Source: Pseudomonadota bacterium (lineage in GTDB: Bacteria > Pseudomonadota > Alphaproteobacteria > GCA-2731375). Taken from it: a DNA stretch of 38,168 nt. The notes under the pieces were generated by a model, which was not told the DNA's origin, ran no database searches, and was given only the letters and a program-made list of their open reading frames with translations. Positions 1-8,500 of this stretch are shown here, piece after piece. Every line of letters starts with the position of its first letter. Within the stretch, counting starts at the first letter, position 1. Made by a program: the position numbers and the translations under genes. The stretch is from positions 1 to 38,168 of the forward strand of contig JAQBYC010000036.1 in assembly GCA_027623205.1 (NCBI GenBank), written 5' to 3'.

Positions 1-69
1 GTCTGCGACCTCTTCACAGAGAAAGAATGCCGAAACTTCTTCAACGCAGCGGGATATGAGGCTAATTAA
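1..69 (+). CDS. IS630-type transposase, C-terminal 22 residues (partial)
   Basis: Frame 1 is open from the window edge and reads VCDLFTEKECRNFFNAAGYEAN followed by TAA at 67-69. A short tail with an ECRNFFNAAGY-like motif is what I associate with the C-terminus of IS630-family DDE transposases, which end in a similar ECxNYFxNAGY sequence. The catalytic domain lies outside the window, so activity cannot be judged. The family call rests on about 20 residues and on the element-like terminus that follows. Confidence 0.5.
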   Translation, partial: VCDLFTEKECRNFFNAAGYEAN

Positions 70-84
70 ATGCGACACGCTCTA
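1..84 (+). mobile_element. Right end of an IS630-like insertion sequence (partial)
   Basis: The transposase stop at 67-69 is followed at once by TGCGACACGCTCTA (71-84), which could be the terminal inverted repeat. It would end at a TA dinucleotide (83-84), as expected for IS630/Tc1-type elements that duplicate TA. The left end and the partner repeat are outside the window, so the boundary is inferred. The terminal GCTCTA also closes both modules of the dispersed repeat described below. Confidence 0.4.
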
Positions 85-216
85 AACTGCCGGTGTTTTT
101 ACCGGAGACCGCCGCCACAAGTGCAGGTTACCGACAGCAGTCCCGCTTTTACCGTTCGTTAACAGAATGCCGTTAACTTTCAGGGCATCCGAAAGCGCAG
201 CGCAGAGGAGCGCCAG

Positions 217-378
217 ATGGCATATATGCAAACCATATCATTCGGAGCGGCGGATCGGATCACTGTCGATCGTGAAGAAGCGCGGCTGCCATACCTTGTT
301 GCCGTACCCATTTGGATATCGCTGGCGGTGGCGGCCTGGAGTCCAATTATTGTGCTCTTTCACGGCATACTTGCCTGA
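217..378 (+). CDS. Small single-span membrane protein, 53 aa, unknown function
   Basis: An ATG at 217 follows a good ribosome binding site, GAGGAG at 205-210, with 6-nt spacing. The frame runs to TGA at 376-378. The predicted protein begins MAYMQTISFGAADRITVDRE. After this polar segment of about 25 residues comes a hydrophobic stretch (LPYLVAVPIWISLAVAAW, then PIIVLF) that would form one membrane helix, and the tail is very short. I do not recognise the family. The strong Shine-Dalgarno sequence, sensible soluble-then-membrane layout and absence of a competing gene on either strand support a real gene. It sits between the IS630 end and repeat copy 1, and its function cannot be inferred. Confidence 0.55.
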   Translation: MAYMQTISFGAADRITVDREEARLPYLVAVPIWISLAVAAWSPIIVLFHGILA

Positions 379-420
379 CGCAGCGATCTGAACCTTTCCA
401 GCTATCAGACAACCGCACCG

Positions 421-438
421 CCCATGTGTATTCATGGG
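421..438. other. Short hairpin downstream of the small membrane protein gene
   Basis: CCCATG at 421-426 and CATGGG at 433-438 form a perfect 6-bp stem with a TGTATT loop. Flanking CACC and GGTG could extend it with bulges. No T-run follows on either strand, so it is at best a weak or factor-dependent end for the gene stopping at 378. Apart from this hairpin and repeat copy 1, I see nothing in 379-660. Confidence 0.25.
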
Positions 439-560
439 TACCGTGGTGAAGGCCGGCGACCCGTCCCGACTCAGCGATGCGGGATCATCCTGCGGCCGAC
501 CCTAAATTAGCTGAATTGTTAATAGGAACAGAACGCCCCGAAAGGCATCTGATTTGCCCG

Positions 561-664
561 GAGCAGTTTTCAATTTATTGGAGGCGCGAAGGCAAAATAA
601 GTGATTGGTTCAACGGCTCTACCTATTAAAGGCGCCGGGCATATTTGGATCAAATGGGCTCTAG
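561..664 (+). repeat. Dispersed ~100-bp intergenic repeat, copy 1 (degenerate)
   Basis: This segment begins GAGCAGTTTTCAATT, contains TGATTGGTTCAA, GGCTCTA and ATTAAAGG, and ends GGGCTCTAG, in the same order as the better copies at 2209, 27109 and 35821. It is clearly more diverged, and its terminal hairpin has decayed. The last bases, CTAG at 661-664, overlap the gcrA stop codon (TAG on the minus strand, 661-663), as in copy 2 with the DadA-like gene. Alignment was by eye. Confidence 0.65.
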
Positions 665-1077
665 GCTGAGCGTTTGCGATTGGCGTTTTTGGCTTTTGGC
701 GGCTGGTAGGCCATGGCTGCATGGTAGTCGCAATATGGCGCACCTACCTTGCTGTTCGCACCGCAAAAATGAAAACCCAGGTCACCGGGGTCGCCAATCG
801 GCCAGCGGCAGGTTGACGCCGTCAATGAAAATATGGTTGCGCCCTGATCTATCGGAGGTTGCAATTGCAAGACCTTCTCGGCGCGTTCTATTTGCCGCTG
901 CTGCCGCGTCACCGACGATTTCGACGGTTTGGAAAGGCCCAACCGGTTGGCTTTGCCGATCACGGCGTTTCGGGTGATCCCTTCATCCAAACGCTCCGCA
1001 ATTTGCCGGGCGGAATAGCCTTCCTGCCAAAGTCTCGATAGTTGTGTAACACGTTCGTCTGTCCAGTCTACGGCCAT
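661..1077 (-). CDS. gcrA: GcrA cell cycle regulator
   Basis: GcrA is an alphaproteobacterial transcription factor that binds sigma70-RNA polymerase and acts at promoters carrying CcrM-methylated GANTC sites. The N-terminus WTDERVTQLSRLWQEGYSARQIAERL, followed by ITRNAVIGKANRLGLS, is the conserved helix-turn-helix domain. The C-terminus carries CRWPIGDP, FHFCG and PYCDYH, the cysteine/histidine-rich end typical of the family. The length (138 aa) is slightly short of the usual range. I chose the ATG at 1077 because it gives the family-like start MAVDWTDERV and has a G-rich site (GGGGGCG) just upstream. The ATG at 1101 would place that site inside the gene. The stop codon lies in the end of repeat copy 1. 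The upstream region carries a DnaA-box array. Confidence 0.93.
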   Translation of the reverse strand: MAVDWTDERVTQLSRLWQEGYSARQIAERLDEGITRNAVIGKANRLGLSKPSKSSVTRQQRQIERAEKVLQLQPPIDQGATIFSLTASTCRWPIGDPGDLGFHFCGANSKVGAPYCDYHAAMAYQPPKAKNANRKRSA

Positions 1078-1158
1078 GTCACGCCCCCACAGCAAATTCA
1101 ACTGTTGTCGTTTTACCGAGGTCTATTGTAGCGATGCTTGGCGGTCAAAACAATATAT

Positions 1159-1188
1159 AATGTAGGTACAAAATAGGAACTATACCAA
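1159..1188 (-). promoter_or_regulatory. Candidate gcrA promoter
   Basis: On the minus strand TTGGTA (1183-1188) and TACATT (1159-1164) are separated by 18 bp and resemble sigma70 -35 and -10 elements, in a markedly AT-rich stretch. Transcription would start near 1150, giving a leader of about 70 nt before the gcrA ATG. A perfect DnaA box begins 5 bp upstream of the -35 element. The elements match only partly and other registers are possible. Confidence 0.35.
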
Positions 1189-1190
1189 AT

Positions 1191-1226
1191 CCTGTGGATA
1201 ACCTTGTGGTTCATCTTGTGGAGATC
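1191..1226 (-). promoter_or_regulatory. Three 12-bp units with DnaA-box-like TGTGG cores upstream of gcrA
   Basis: TGTGG occurs at 1193, 1205 and 1217, exactly 12 bp apart, as three consecutive units (1191-1202, 1203-1214, 1215-1226). The first reads TGTGGATAA, the complement of the perfect DnaA box TTATCCACA. The other two share the TGTGG core but match the box less well. In Caulobacter DnaA is known to promote gcrA transcription, so an activator site is a natural reading. The array lies between the hydrolase stop (1246) and the candidate gcrA -35 element. Confidence 0.6.
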
Positions 1227-1245
1227 TCCTGTAGAAAGTGCGAAC

Positions 1246-2199
1246 TCAACGCAGTTGCGTGAGGAAATTCAACACTCTATCCAGATGCCAGTGGCGATTG
1301 CGCTTGGTGTGAAAGCCGACATGGCCACCCCATCGAGAAATTTCAGGAAACAGCCATGAATTGCGGCCCCAGGGATAGTCGCAATAGGGCGCCACTGGGA
1401 CGATGGGGTCATCTTGTGCATGCAGCAGCAGTGTCGGCACCTTGATTTGTGCCAAATATCCCAGCGCTTGGCAATTCGCCCAGTAGTCGCACGCATCGCG
1501 ATAGCCATTGCGCGGCGCGACGAAATCATTATCCAGATCGACAAAGTTTCGCGCTGCTACGATGGCGGCCCGCTCGCGCCCATCGAGGGCAGCGCCCGGG
1601 GCCAAACATTCACGGCAAAAATCCCGTAACAATTTTCTGTTATAGAGGACATTCCGCGCCCGTAACATGTTGGCGGCGGTCACCGCCAGATCGATTGGGG
1701 CCGAGATGCTGGCGACCGCCCGAATGGATAATTCAGCGCCATATTCAGCCGCGAATTTCAGGCTCATATTGCCGGCCAGGGAAAAACCTACGACAACCAC
1801 GCCCTGGGCGACAGCGGCTGTCGGCAACGCCAAAATCGCGTCGTGCAGATCCTGGCTGCGCCCGGCATGGGATTGCAGGGCGCAGGTTGGCCGCGAGGGG
1901 CCGGCGCCGCGTAGATTCAGACGCAGGACGCTAAATCCCTGTTGCAGAAAATACCGCGCACTTACGGTGATATAGCTGCTGCCCTCGCATCCGGCCAGAC
2001 CATGGATCAGGATCACCAATGGCTTGACGGCATCGTCACCGGCATTGTACAGGGCCCAAAGGCGGTCGCCACTGCCGTCCGCCATGGCCATTTGCAGACG
2101 CTCGCCCGGCAGCGGCCGGGGCGCCTTGATCAAGGAATTGCGCAGCGTCTGCAAATCTCCGCCCCACCAGGGCGGGCGCTGCCGGAAGGCCCCAGGCAA
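1246..2199 (-). CDS. YheT-like alpha/beta-fold hydrolase
   Basis: This is a predicted serine hydrolase of the YheT/EMB8 group, whose substrates are mostly unknown (small esters or lipids). The family-typical N-terminus PPWWGGDLQTL is followed by an oxyanion segment (VILIHGLAG) and the nucleophile elbow GFSLAGN with the catalytic Ser. An Asp is in LLLHAQDDPIVP and the C-terminal His in WGGHVGF, which completes a triad. The start is uncertain. The frame stays open to a TTG at 2262, but the 21 residues before Leu-22 are encoded largely by repeat copy 2. I give a TTG at 2199, which puts the start 14 codons before the conserved DLQT. Neither start has a convincing ribosome binding site. It is transcribed away from repeat copy 2 and toward gcrA. 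Confidence 0.8.
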   Translation of the reverse strand: MPGAFRQRPPWWGGDLQTLRNSLIKAPRPLPGERLQMAMADGSGDRLWALYNAGDDAVKPLVILIHGLAGCEGSSYITVSARYFLQQGFSVLRLNLRGAGPSRPTCALQSHAGRSQDLHDAILALPTAAVAQGVVVVGFSLAGNMSLKFAAEYGAELSIRAVASISAPIDLAVTAANMLRARNVLYNRKLLRDFCRECLAPGAALDGRERAAIVAARNFVDLDNDFVAPRNGYRDACDYWANCQALGYLAQIKVPTLLLHAQDDPIVPVAPYCDYPWGRNSWLFPEISRWGGHVGFHTKRNRHWHLDRVLNFLTQLR

Positions 2200-2208
2200 A
2201 TCCGTACT

Positions 2209-2313
2209 GGAGCAATTTTCAGTTAATTGAGGTCGCGCTCGTGACTTAAGTAATTGGTTCAATTGCTCTAATCTTTAAGGAGTCCGAGCATGTTTTTGGG
2301 AAACATGCTCTAG
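2209..2313 (+). repeat. Dispersed ~100-bp intergenic repeat, copy 2
   Basis: This is a well-preserved copy. The first module (2210-2269) runs from GAGCAATTTTCAGTTAATT to TAATTGGTTCAATTGCTC, bounded by the inverted repeat GAGCAATT/AATTGCTC. The second module is a perfect 10-bp hairpin, GAGCATGTTT at 2286-2295 with AAACATGCTC at 2301-2310 and a 5-nt loop. The terminal CTAG (2310-2313) provides the TAG stop of the DadA-like gene. The other side is read as the false N-terminus of the hydrolase. A GAGTC (GANTC, the CcrM methylation motif) lies at 2280-2284. Confidence 0.85.
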
Positions 2314-3581
2314 AAGCGGTCCGCACGAAAAGGTGTCGGATCAATTGCAGTGGGACGATCCTGCACCAGGTCGGCGATCAGGCGCCCGGTAACAGCGCCG
2401 AGAGACAGTCCTAAGTGACCATGACCAAAGGCAAAAAATACATGAGGGAAACGGCTGGAACGACCGATCACGGGTAGTGAATCGGGCATGGATGGCCGAT
2501 GCCCCATCCAGCGTTCCGCACCGGCATCTTTCAGGCCGGGAAACAGCCGCTTGGCATTTATCAGCAAGGCATCCGCACGGGCATAGTTGGGCGGCGCCGT
2601 CAAACCACCGAATTCTACGGTGCCGGCCAGCCGCAGCCCCTCGTTCATGGGGGTAATGCCAAAACCTAGCGAGCTGATCAGCATGGGTACCCGCACCTCT
2701 ATCTCCGGCGTGGGCAGCATCACGTGGTAACCCCGCTCGGTGTCCAAAGGAACCGCGTTGCCCAGGGCCTTGGCTAGCGGTTTCGAAAAGGCCCCCGCCG
2801 CGATCACCAGATCCTCGACCGGAAAATCACCCTGATCCGTATGCACATGCGTGGGGCCGCTCTCGCCGACGGCAAAGCCGGTCGCCTTGGCGCGCACGAA
2901 GGTACCGCCATCCGCCACGATCCGGGCCGCTAGAAGTTGTGACAGGGCGAGGGGTGAGGTAGCGTGGCCCGATTGCGTGGCCAGCGCGCCGCCCGCCATG
3001 TCAGGGCCAATCGCCGGCACCAGTTGGCGAATTTCATCGGGGCCCAATATCTCCAACGCGACGCCTCGGCGCGTGCGGGTGGCGTTGTCGGACTTGGCCG
3101 CGGCGGCATCGGCCGCGTTGGGATAAATATATAAGCAGCCCTGTTGGCGGATCGGCACCTGATCCCTGGGGACGTCGTCCAGCAGCTCGTTATAATGCCG
3201 CAGGCCGGGCAGCACGATGGTCGCTAGCGCCTGGGAAATTTCTTCGACTCGCCGGGGCGTGGTGTTCGCCATGAACCGCAGCATCCAAGGCGTCAGCTGC
3301 GGGAGATAGCTGAGCCGGATGGTCAACGGCCCCAACGGGTCCAACAGCATGCCGGGTACCCGCTTCCATAAACCGGGCTTGCCCTCGGGCAGGACCGAGC
3401 CGGTGGCGAAGATGCCCGCGTTACCGTACGAGGTTCCGCGTCCCGCTTCGTCCGGATCTATCACCGAGACCGAACAGCCGCGCCGCTGCAAGGTACGGGC
3501 GCAACAAAGGCCAACGATGCCCGCCCCGATCACTGTAACATTGCGCCGATCCCGTTCCTGAGCCAGCTGTTGATCGGTCAT
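2310..3581 (-). CDS. DadA-like FAD-dependent D-amino-acid dehydrogenase/oxidase
   Basis: The 423-residue protein has the DAO-family layout. A dinucleotide-binding motif (VTVIGAGIVGL) with an acidic strand end (VIDPDE) is at residues 15-45, GTSYGNAG is typical of DadA, and the C-terminus carries HRPSMPDSLPVIG and FGHGHLGLSLGAVTGRLIADL. It would oxidise a D- or secondary amino acid to the imino acid, passing electrons to the membrane or to oxygen. The substrate cannot be predicted. The ATG is 9 nt after the stop of the secreted-protein gene, so it is probably the last gene of the RND/rhodanese operon. Its TAG stop is the end of repeat copy 2. Confidence 0.85.
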   Translation of the reverse strand: MTDQQLAQERDRRNVTVIGAGIVGLCCARTLQRRGCSVSVIDPDEAGRGTSYGNAGIFATGSVLPEGKPGLWKRVPGMLLDPLGPLTIRLSYLPQLTPWMLRFMANTTPRRVEEISQALATIVLPGLRHYNELLDDVPRDQVPIRQQGCLYIYPNAADAAAAKSDNATRTRRGVALEILGPDEIRQLVPAIGPDMAGGALATQSGHATSPLALSQLLAARIVADGGTFVRAKATGFAVGESGPTHVHTDQGDFPVEDLVIAAGAFSKPLAKALGNAVPLDTERGYHVMLPTPEIEVRVPMLISSLGFGITPMNEGLRLAGTVEFGGLTAPPNYARADALLINAKRLFPGLKDAGAERWMGHRPSMPDSLPVIGRSSRFPHVFFAFGHGHLGLSLGAVTGRLIADLVQDRPTAIDPTPFRADRF

Positions 3582-3590
3582 GTCCGTTGC

Positions 3591-3977
3591 CTAGTTGGTG
3601 GAAGTGGATGAACTGGTCGATGTCGAAGTGGAGGTCGACGTTGACGTTGACGTCGCCGTTGTCGTGGTGGTGCTGACCGAACTGACGGAACCGTCAGCGC
3701 GGACTTGTAGCTCGTAGGTCAAGGCGTCGTTAGCCAGCGAAAGCGCCGCGGCCAGGCCGGCAAGGCCCACGGCGCCTTTGACCAATTGGCCGGCAGGGCC
3801 GTCCCAGTGCTTTTTGGCTTCCGTCTGCAACGCCTCAATCGATTGCATGGGACTGCCCGTGCCGGTCTGGGCGCCATTCTGGGATTGTGCAATAGCCGTT
3901 GACAAATAGGCCGGGGACAGACTTGCGAACACGGCAAATAGGACCAGACCGACAGCCATGCGGGCGATCGATCTCAT
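3591..3977 (-). CDS. Small secreted protein with Ser/Thr-rich C-terminal tail, 128 aa
   Basis: The N-terminus (MRSIARMAVGLVLFAVFASL...STAIAQ) is a signal peptide with likely cleavage after AIAQ near residue 31. A short middle region (MQSIEALQTEAKKHWDGPAGQLVKGAVGLAGLAAALSLANDAL) has an amphipathic then glycine/alanine-rich helix that may touch the membrane. The last ~27 residues are almost only Ser and Thr, largely alternating. The codons in this tail vary (TCA, TCG, TCC, AGT; ACG, ACC, ACT, ACA), which suggests the protein sequence is kept rather than recent DNA slippage. The ATG overlaps the rhodanese stop as ATGA, so the two are translationally coupled. I do not recognise the family; an exported accessory factor is an inference from context. 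Confidence 0.75.
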   Translation of the reverse strand: MRSIARMAVGLVLFAVFASLSPAYLSTAIAQSQNGAQTGTGSPMQSIEALQTEAKKHWDGPAGQLVKGAVGLAGLAAALSLANDALTYELQVRADGSVSSVSTTTTTATSTSTSTSTSTSTSSSTSTN

Positions 3978-5563
3978 GTAAACAGCCGAAAACGGTGATC
4001 GCCGTCCCGTTCGATATCCTGCAATAAATTCACTTCCCAGGTCAGATAGGCGCGCATGCGCGATTCCACGTCGCCGTCACTATCATAGGGTTTCAGCCAG
4101 ATATCGTCACGCTCATCCGCCAAATTCTCCAGGCCTTGAACTACCTTTTGCCCGGCTTGGGTCCAGGCCGCCGTGCCGCCGGTTAGGACGGCCACCGGCA
4201 TGGCCGTTAATTCGGAGGCCTCGGGCGCCGCCAAACGGGCGACAATGGCGTCCGGCGAAGTCAGAACCAGCAGCGATTTTTTGGCCAACTTCGGCAAACT
4301 GTCCGCCAGACGGGCCCGCACGGCCCACCAGGCGCCGGGCACATGGCCTTTGGCATAGTCCGGGCTGGGTGCCAGATCGACGACCAAGACATCGTCTGTC
4401 GTGATCCGGGCCGCCAATTCAGCGGGAGAGATTTCGTTCTTCCCAGCCTGCCCAATTTCCGCCGGTCCGCGACGGGGATTTTCCGTCGTCATTTCAAAAC
4501 CATCCAGGCCACCATCCAGGACCGCCACATCCCAGCCCATCTGCACCAGCCACGATGCGGTCATGGTGGCGCGCACACCGGTATCATCCACCAGTACGAC
4601 GCGGGCGCCCAGCGTCGCGCACCATGCCTCTATCCCCTGCACCAACTGCCCGCCGGGCGCATTGGCCACCCCCATCGGATGACCAGCGGCATATTCGGAC
4701 GGATCGCGCACATCCAGAATGTACAATGTGCGCCGCGTTGCCTCGGCCTGCCATTGGGCCAGGGTGGCACGGTCAATGATCGGCACCTGAAATCGTTTGG
4801 CCGCGGCCCCGGCGCTGATCCGGGCCTTGGCCAGCCCCTCGATGGAAGGTGATGGCGCCCTGCGGCTTTGTCCCCGTTCCAATTCATAACCCGCCAGATG
4901 CCAACCCATGGTGCCATTTTTCAGCGCCATCACCGGGTTCGGGATCGCCGCGTTGATTAATGACTGGGCGCCGATGATGCTGCGGGTGCGGCCGGCGCAA
5001 TTGACCACCACGGTCGTTTTGGGGTCGGGTGCCAAGTCGTGCACCCGATAGGCCAGTTCCGCGCCCGGACAATCAATGCCGTCTGGAATATTCATCAGTT
5101 GGAATTCATCCATGGGCCGGCTGTCTAGAATTACCAGGTCATCGCCCGCATCACGCATGGCCTGTAATTCTTCCGCATCAATGTGTGGCGTGCCGTAATG
5201 ATGCTCAATATATTCGCCAAACGCCTTGCAGGGCACATGGACACCGGAAAACAACACGAACCCGGCAGCCTCCCAGGCCGCAACGCCACCCTGAAGACAG
5301 GCCACGTCGGTATATCCCAGGTCAGCCAACTTGGCCGCGGCGCGATCCGCCAAGCCGCCGCCTGCGTCCACAAGGACGGTCCGGGTGCCCAGACGCGGCA
5401 CCAAGGATTCCGCCAGTAATTCCAGCACACTAAGGGGCATGGGCGCGGCGTAAAACAGATGAGATTGAGAATGCGCGCCTTCCTCACGGACGTCCAGCAG
5501 CGCCAGCTCGCCGCCGTCGCCGAGCATGGCCTTCAATTGGTCGGGCGTTACGTAGTTTGTCAT
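3974..5563 (-). CDS. Four-domain rhodanese-like sulfurtransferase, one active-site Cys
   Basis: The 529-residue protein contains four rhodanese-like domains at about 5-105, 125-225, 265-360 and 380-475. Each has the ALLDVR/ILDSR/ILDVRD/VVDLA strand and the GG-hatched GGVAAW/NGTMGW/GGLDGF/GGTAAW end. Only domain 2 has the loop cysteine (VVNCAGRTRS, Cys189). The others read VDAGGG, VDDTGV and LTSPDA and should be inactive or regulatory. It probably moves sulfane sulfur from a thiol donor. The ATG at 5563 has a strong GGGGAGCAGG site. The longer start at 5575 would bury that site. It begins 25 nt after the RND pump stop and overlaps the following secreted-protein gene by 4 nt. Confidence 0.9.
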   Translation of the reverse strand: MTNYVTPDQLKAMLGDGGELALLDVREEGAHSQSHLFYAAPMPLSVLELLAESLVPRLGTRTVLVDAGGGLADRAAAKLADLGYTDVACLQGGVAAWEAAGFVLFSGVHVPCKAFGEYIEHHYGTPHIDAEELQAMRDAGDDLVILDSRPMDEFQLMNIPDGIDCPGAELAYRVHDLAPDPKTTVVVNCAGRTRSIIGAQSLINAAIPNPVMALKNGTMGWHLAGYELERGQSRRAPSPSIEGLAKARISAGAAAKRFQVPIIDRATLAQWQAEATRRTLYILDVRDPSEYAAGHPMGVANAPGGQLVQGIEAWCATLGARVVLVDDTGVRATMTASWLVQMGWDVAVLDGGLDGFEMTTENPRRGPAEIGQAGKNEISPAELAARITTDDVLVVDLAPSPDYAKGHVPGAWWAVRARLADSLPKLAKKSLLVLTSPDAIVARLAAPEASELTAMPVAVLTGGTAAWTQAGQKVVQGLENLADERDDIWLKPYDSDGDVESRMRAYLTWEVNLLQDIERDGDHRFRLFT

Positions 5564-5588
5564 CCTGCTCCCCATCTGTGTTTCTTTG

Positions 5589-8500
5589 CTATTCCGCAGC
5601 TTGGGTGTTTGCGTCCGCGTCCAGATGCCGGCCCCGCTCCACCACCGCCGAAACCAGGCTCAACAGCGGCGGAATTATCAACAGGGTCAATACCGCCGAC
5701 AGGGATAACCCGCCCAATACCACCGAGCCCAGGCCACGATACAATTCCGAACCGGCACCCGGAAAAACAACCAGCGGCAGCATACCGAAAACAGAGGTTA
5801 AAGTGGACATGAAGATTGGCCGAATGCGGTTCCGCACAGCCTCGATAATAGCCTCCTCCGCGTGCATCCCTCTAGCGCGCACAAGAAACAGAGTTTGATG
5901 TACAATCAAAATGGCGTTGTTGACCACGATACCAATCAAAATGACAAAGCCCAGCATGGTCAACATATCCAAGGACTGGAAGCTGAACACATTCAACAGC
6001 GCCAGGCCGAGTACACCGCCCGCCGTGGCCAGTGGCACGGAAAACAAAATGATCAGGGGATAGAGAAAACTTTCAAACAATACCGCCATGACCAGATAGA
6101 CGATCACCACGGCGACGGCGAGGTCAACCACCAGATGATCCCAGGCGGCGGTCAGCTTGTCCGCGGTGCCGGACAAGCGCAGTTTTACAGCCGGCGGCAG
6201 GCCCTGCCTGCTCAACGGGCCGATTACGTCGCTTTGCAGGATTTCCATGGCTGCTTCCAGCGGCAGATCAGCTCTGGGCTTGACCTCCAGGGTCACCGTG
6301 CGTTCCCGCTCAACATGCAGGATTTCGGTCGGTCCCGCCGTTATCGTGACATCCGCCAGGGAGGCAACTGGTAAAATGGCACCCGATCGGGTCACGACGG
6401 GTAGGCTGCCGATACCCTGAGTGGTCGTAATCTGGCCGTCGGGACCCGCCAGCATCAGATCGATGCGGCGGCCGTCAACGGTTACTTCCGCGACCCGCAG
6501 ACCATCGTTGAAAGCGTCCACGGTCAGGCCCAGTTCCAACGCCGTAACGCCGTTGTCCGCCAGCAGCAATGGATTTGGCACCACCCGAATTTCCGGCGCG
6601 CCCAGTTCCAAACCCGGTTTTGGCCGCAATTGGTTTCCCTGTGTTCGGGGCAAAGCGCCGCCAATCAGGCGTGCGGCCTGCCGCGCCACCTCCAGCACCA
6701 CCTCCAGGTCCGGGCCCGAGACGTTCAAATTTATGCTACGCCCACCACCAATGCCACGGCCAAACAACGAACGTTGAGAGATGAAGCCATAGGTTCCCGG
6801 TTCTTTGAAGATCGGCGCCTGCAATACCGGGATTAGTTCGCCCACCCGATCGGGATCGACCGCAGAGGCGCCGACAATGGTCCGGGCCCTGAGTGATACA
6901 AAAAAGAAATTCTCGATTTTCGGCGGTTTGCCCGGTTCCGCCACCGGACCGGTTTCCGAGGCCCATAAGGGCCGGACGGCCTTTTCCAAACCTTCCGCGA
7001 TGGCGGTGGTGGTATCAAGGTTGTAGCCGGGCGGTGGCTGGATTACGCCAAAGATCAAGTTGCGGTTGCCGGTCGGCAGATAATCAAGCTTGGGCAGAAA
7101 GGCCCAGGTCGCGATGGCGCCGGCGCCACTCAACAGGACAACCACCGTTACGGCAAGAGAACGGTTCCGCACAATCCGGTGGGTGAAATACATGACCCCC
7201 CGGCTGAAAGCGCTGGCGGCGGCATCAAATACGGGCAGACGAAGGGGCGCGTGCAGGCTTTTTGTATTTTCGCTCAACAGGCGCCGGGACAAGGCCGGGA
7301 CCACGGTCACCGATACCAAAAGAGACAATAAGACCGAGACGGAAATTGCCACGGCGATATCGCGGAACAACTGGCCCACTTCCAATTTCATCACCAGCAG
7401 GGGCAAAAATACCAGAACCGTGGTCAGGGCGGATACCAGGATAGCGCCCCATACTTCCTGGGCGCCCAAAAAGGCCGCCATCTTTGGCGCCGTGCCCGCC
7501 TGTCGGTGGCGGTAAATATTTTCCAGCACCACGATTGCCGCGTCGACCACCATACCGACCGAAAAGGCGATGCCGGCCAGCGAAATCACATTCAGGGACC
7601 GGCCCAGCGCGGCCATGGCAACGAACGCGCCAACCACGGATACCGGAATGGCCAGCGAGATCACAAGCGTGGCGCGGACCGAACGCAGGAACAGCAATAG
7701 CACGATGGCAGCCAACAAACCGCCAACGACGATATTGTTCTGCACCAGATTTATGGCTGAATTGATGTACACAGTCTCGTCATAGACCTGATGTATGGTC
7801 AAGCCGATAGCCGGCAGGGTGACCTCGGCCAACTCGCGGACTGCCGCATGAATACCAGCCATCACCTCAATGACGTTGGCGCCGGCGTCACGAATGGTGT
7901 TGACCGCCAAGGTCGGGTTGCCCAAGCTACGAATATAAGCCGTCGGTGATTTGTGGGAAAATTCGACGTTGGCGATATCACCTATGGTGACCCGGCCAAT
8001 GCGGCCCGTAGCGCCATTCCCTTCGGAACGCACCAGCACGGCGGCAACTTGTTCGGTTGAAGTGAATCCGCCCTCGGTGCGCACCACATAGCGGCGTTTG
8101 CCCTCGACGACGTCGCCCCCCGACATGGAAGTATTGGCTTCCTTCAGGGCCTGCACGACCCGTGGCACGGTCAGACCATAACGGGCCAGCTTTTCCGGAT
8201 CGACAATAACCCGCAATTCCCGCTCGCTGCCGCCATAGACATTGACGCGGGAAACGCCCGGCACCCGCTCCAACCGATCGCGCACCAGATCGTCCACCTG
8301 ATCGCCGAAGGTATGGATCGGCCGGTCATTGCCCGGCAGGCGGCCGATGATGAACCAACCGATTGGATTATCGTCGGAACTGGAGGTGCTAATGGTGGGT
8401 TCATCCGCTTCGAGCGGATAACCCGTCACCCGGTCCAGCCGGTTGGCCACCAGCAGAAGCGCCCGATCCATATTCTGGGCAAGATCAAATTCGAGGCTGA

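Noticed and set aside
158-177. Two GTTAAC motifs as a CtrA binding site
   Set aside because: The CtrA consensus is TTAA-N7-TTAAC. Here the TTAA halves are 10 bp apart, so the spacing does not fit.
1141-1226. Replication origin at the DnaA-box array and AT-rich tract near gcrA
   Set aside because: Only one perfect DnaA box and none of the usual origin neighbours (hemE, dnaA, parAB) are present. A gcrA regulatory site explains the array better.
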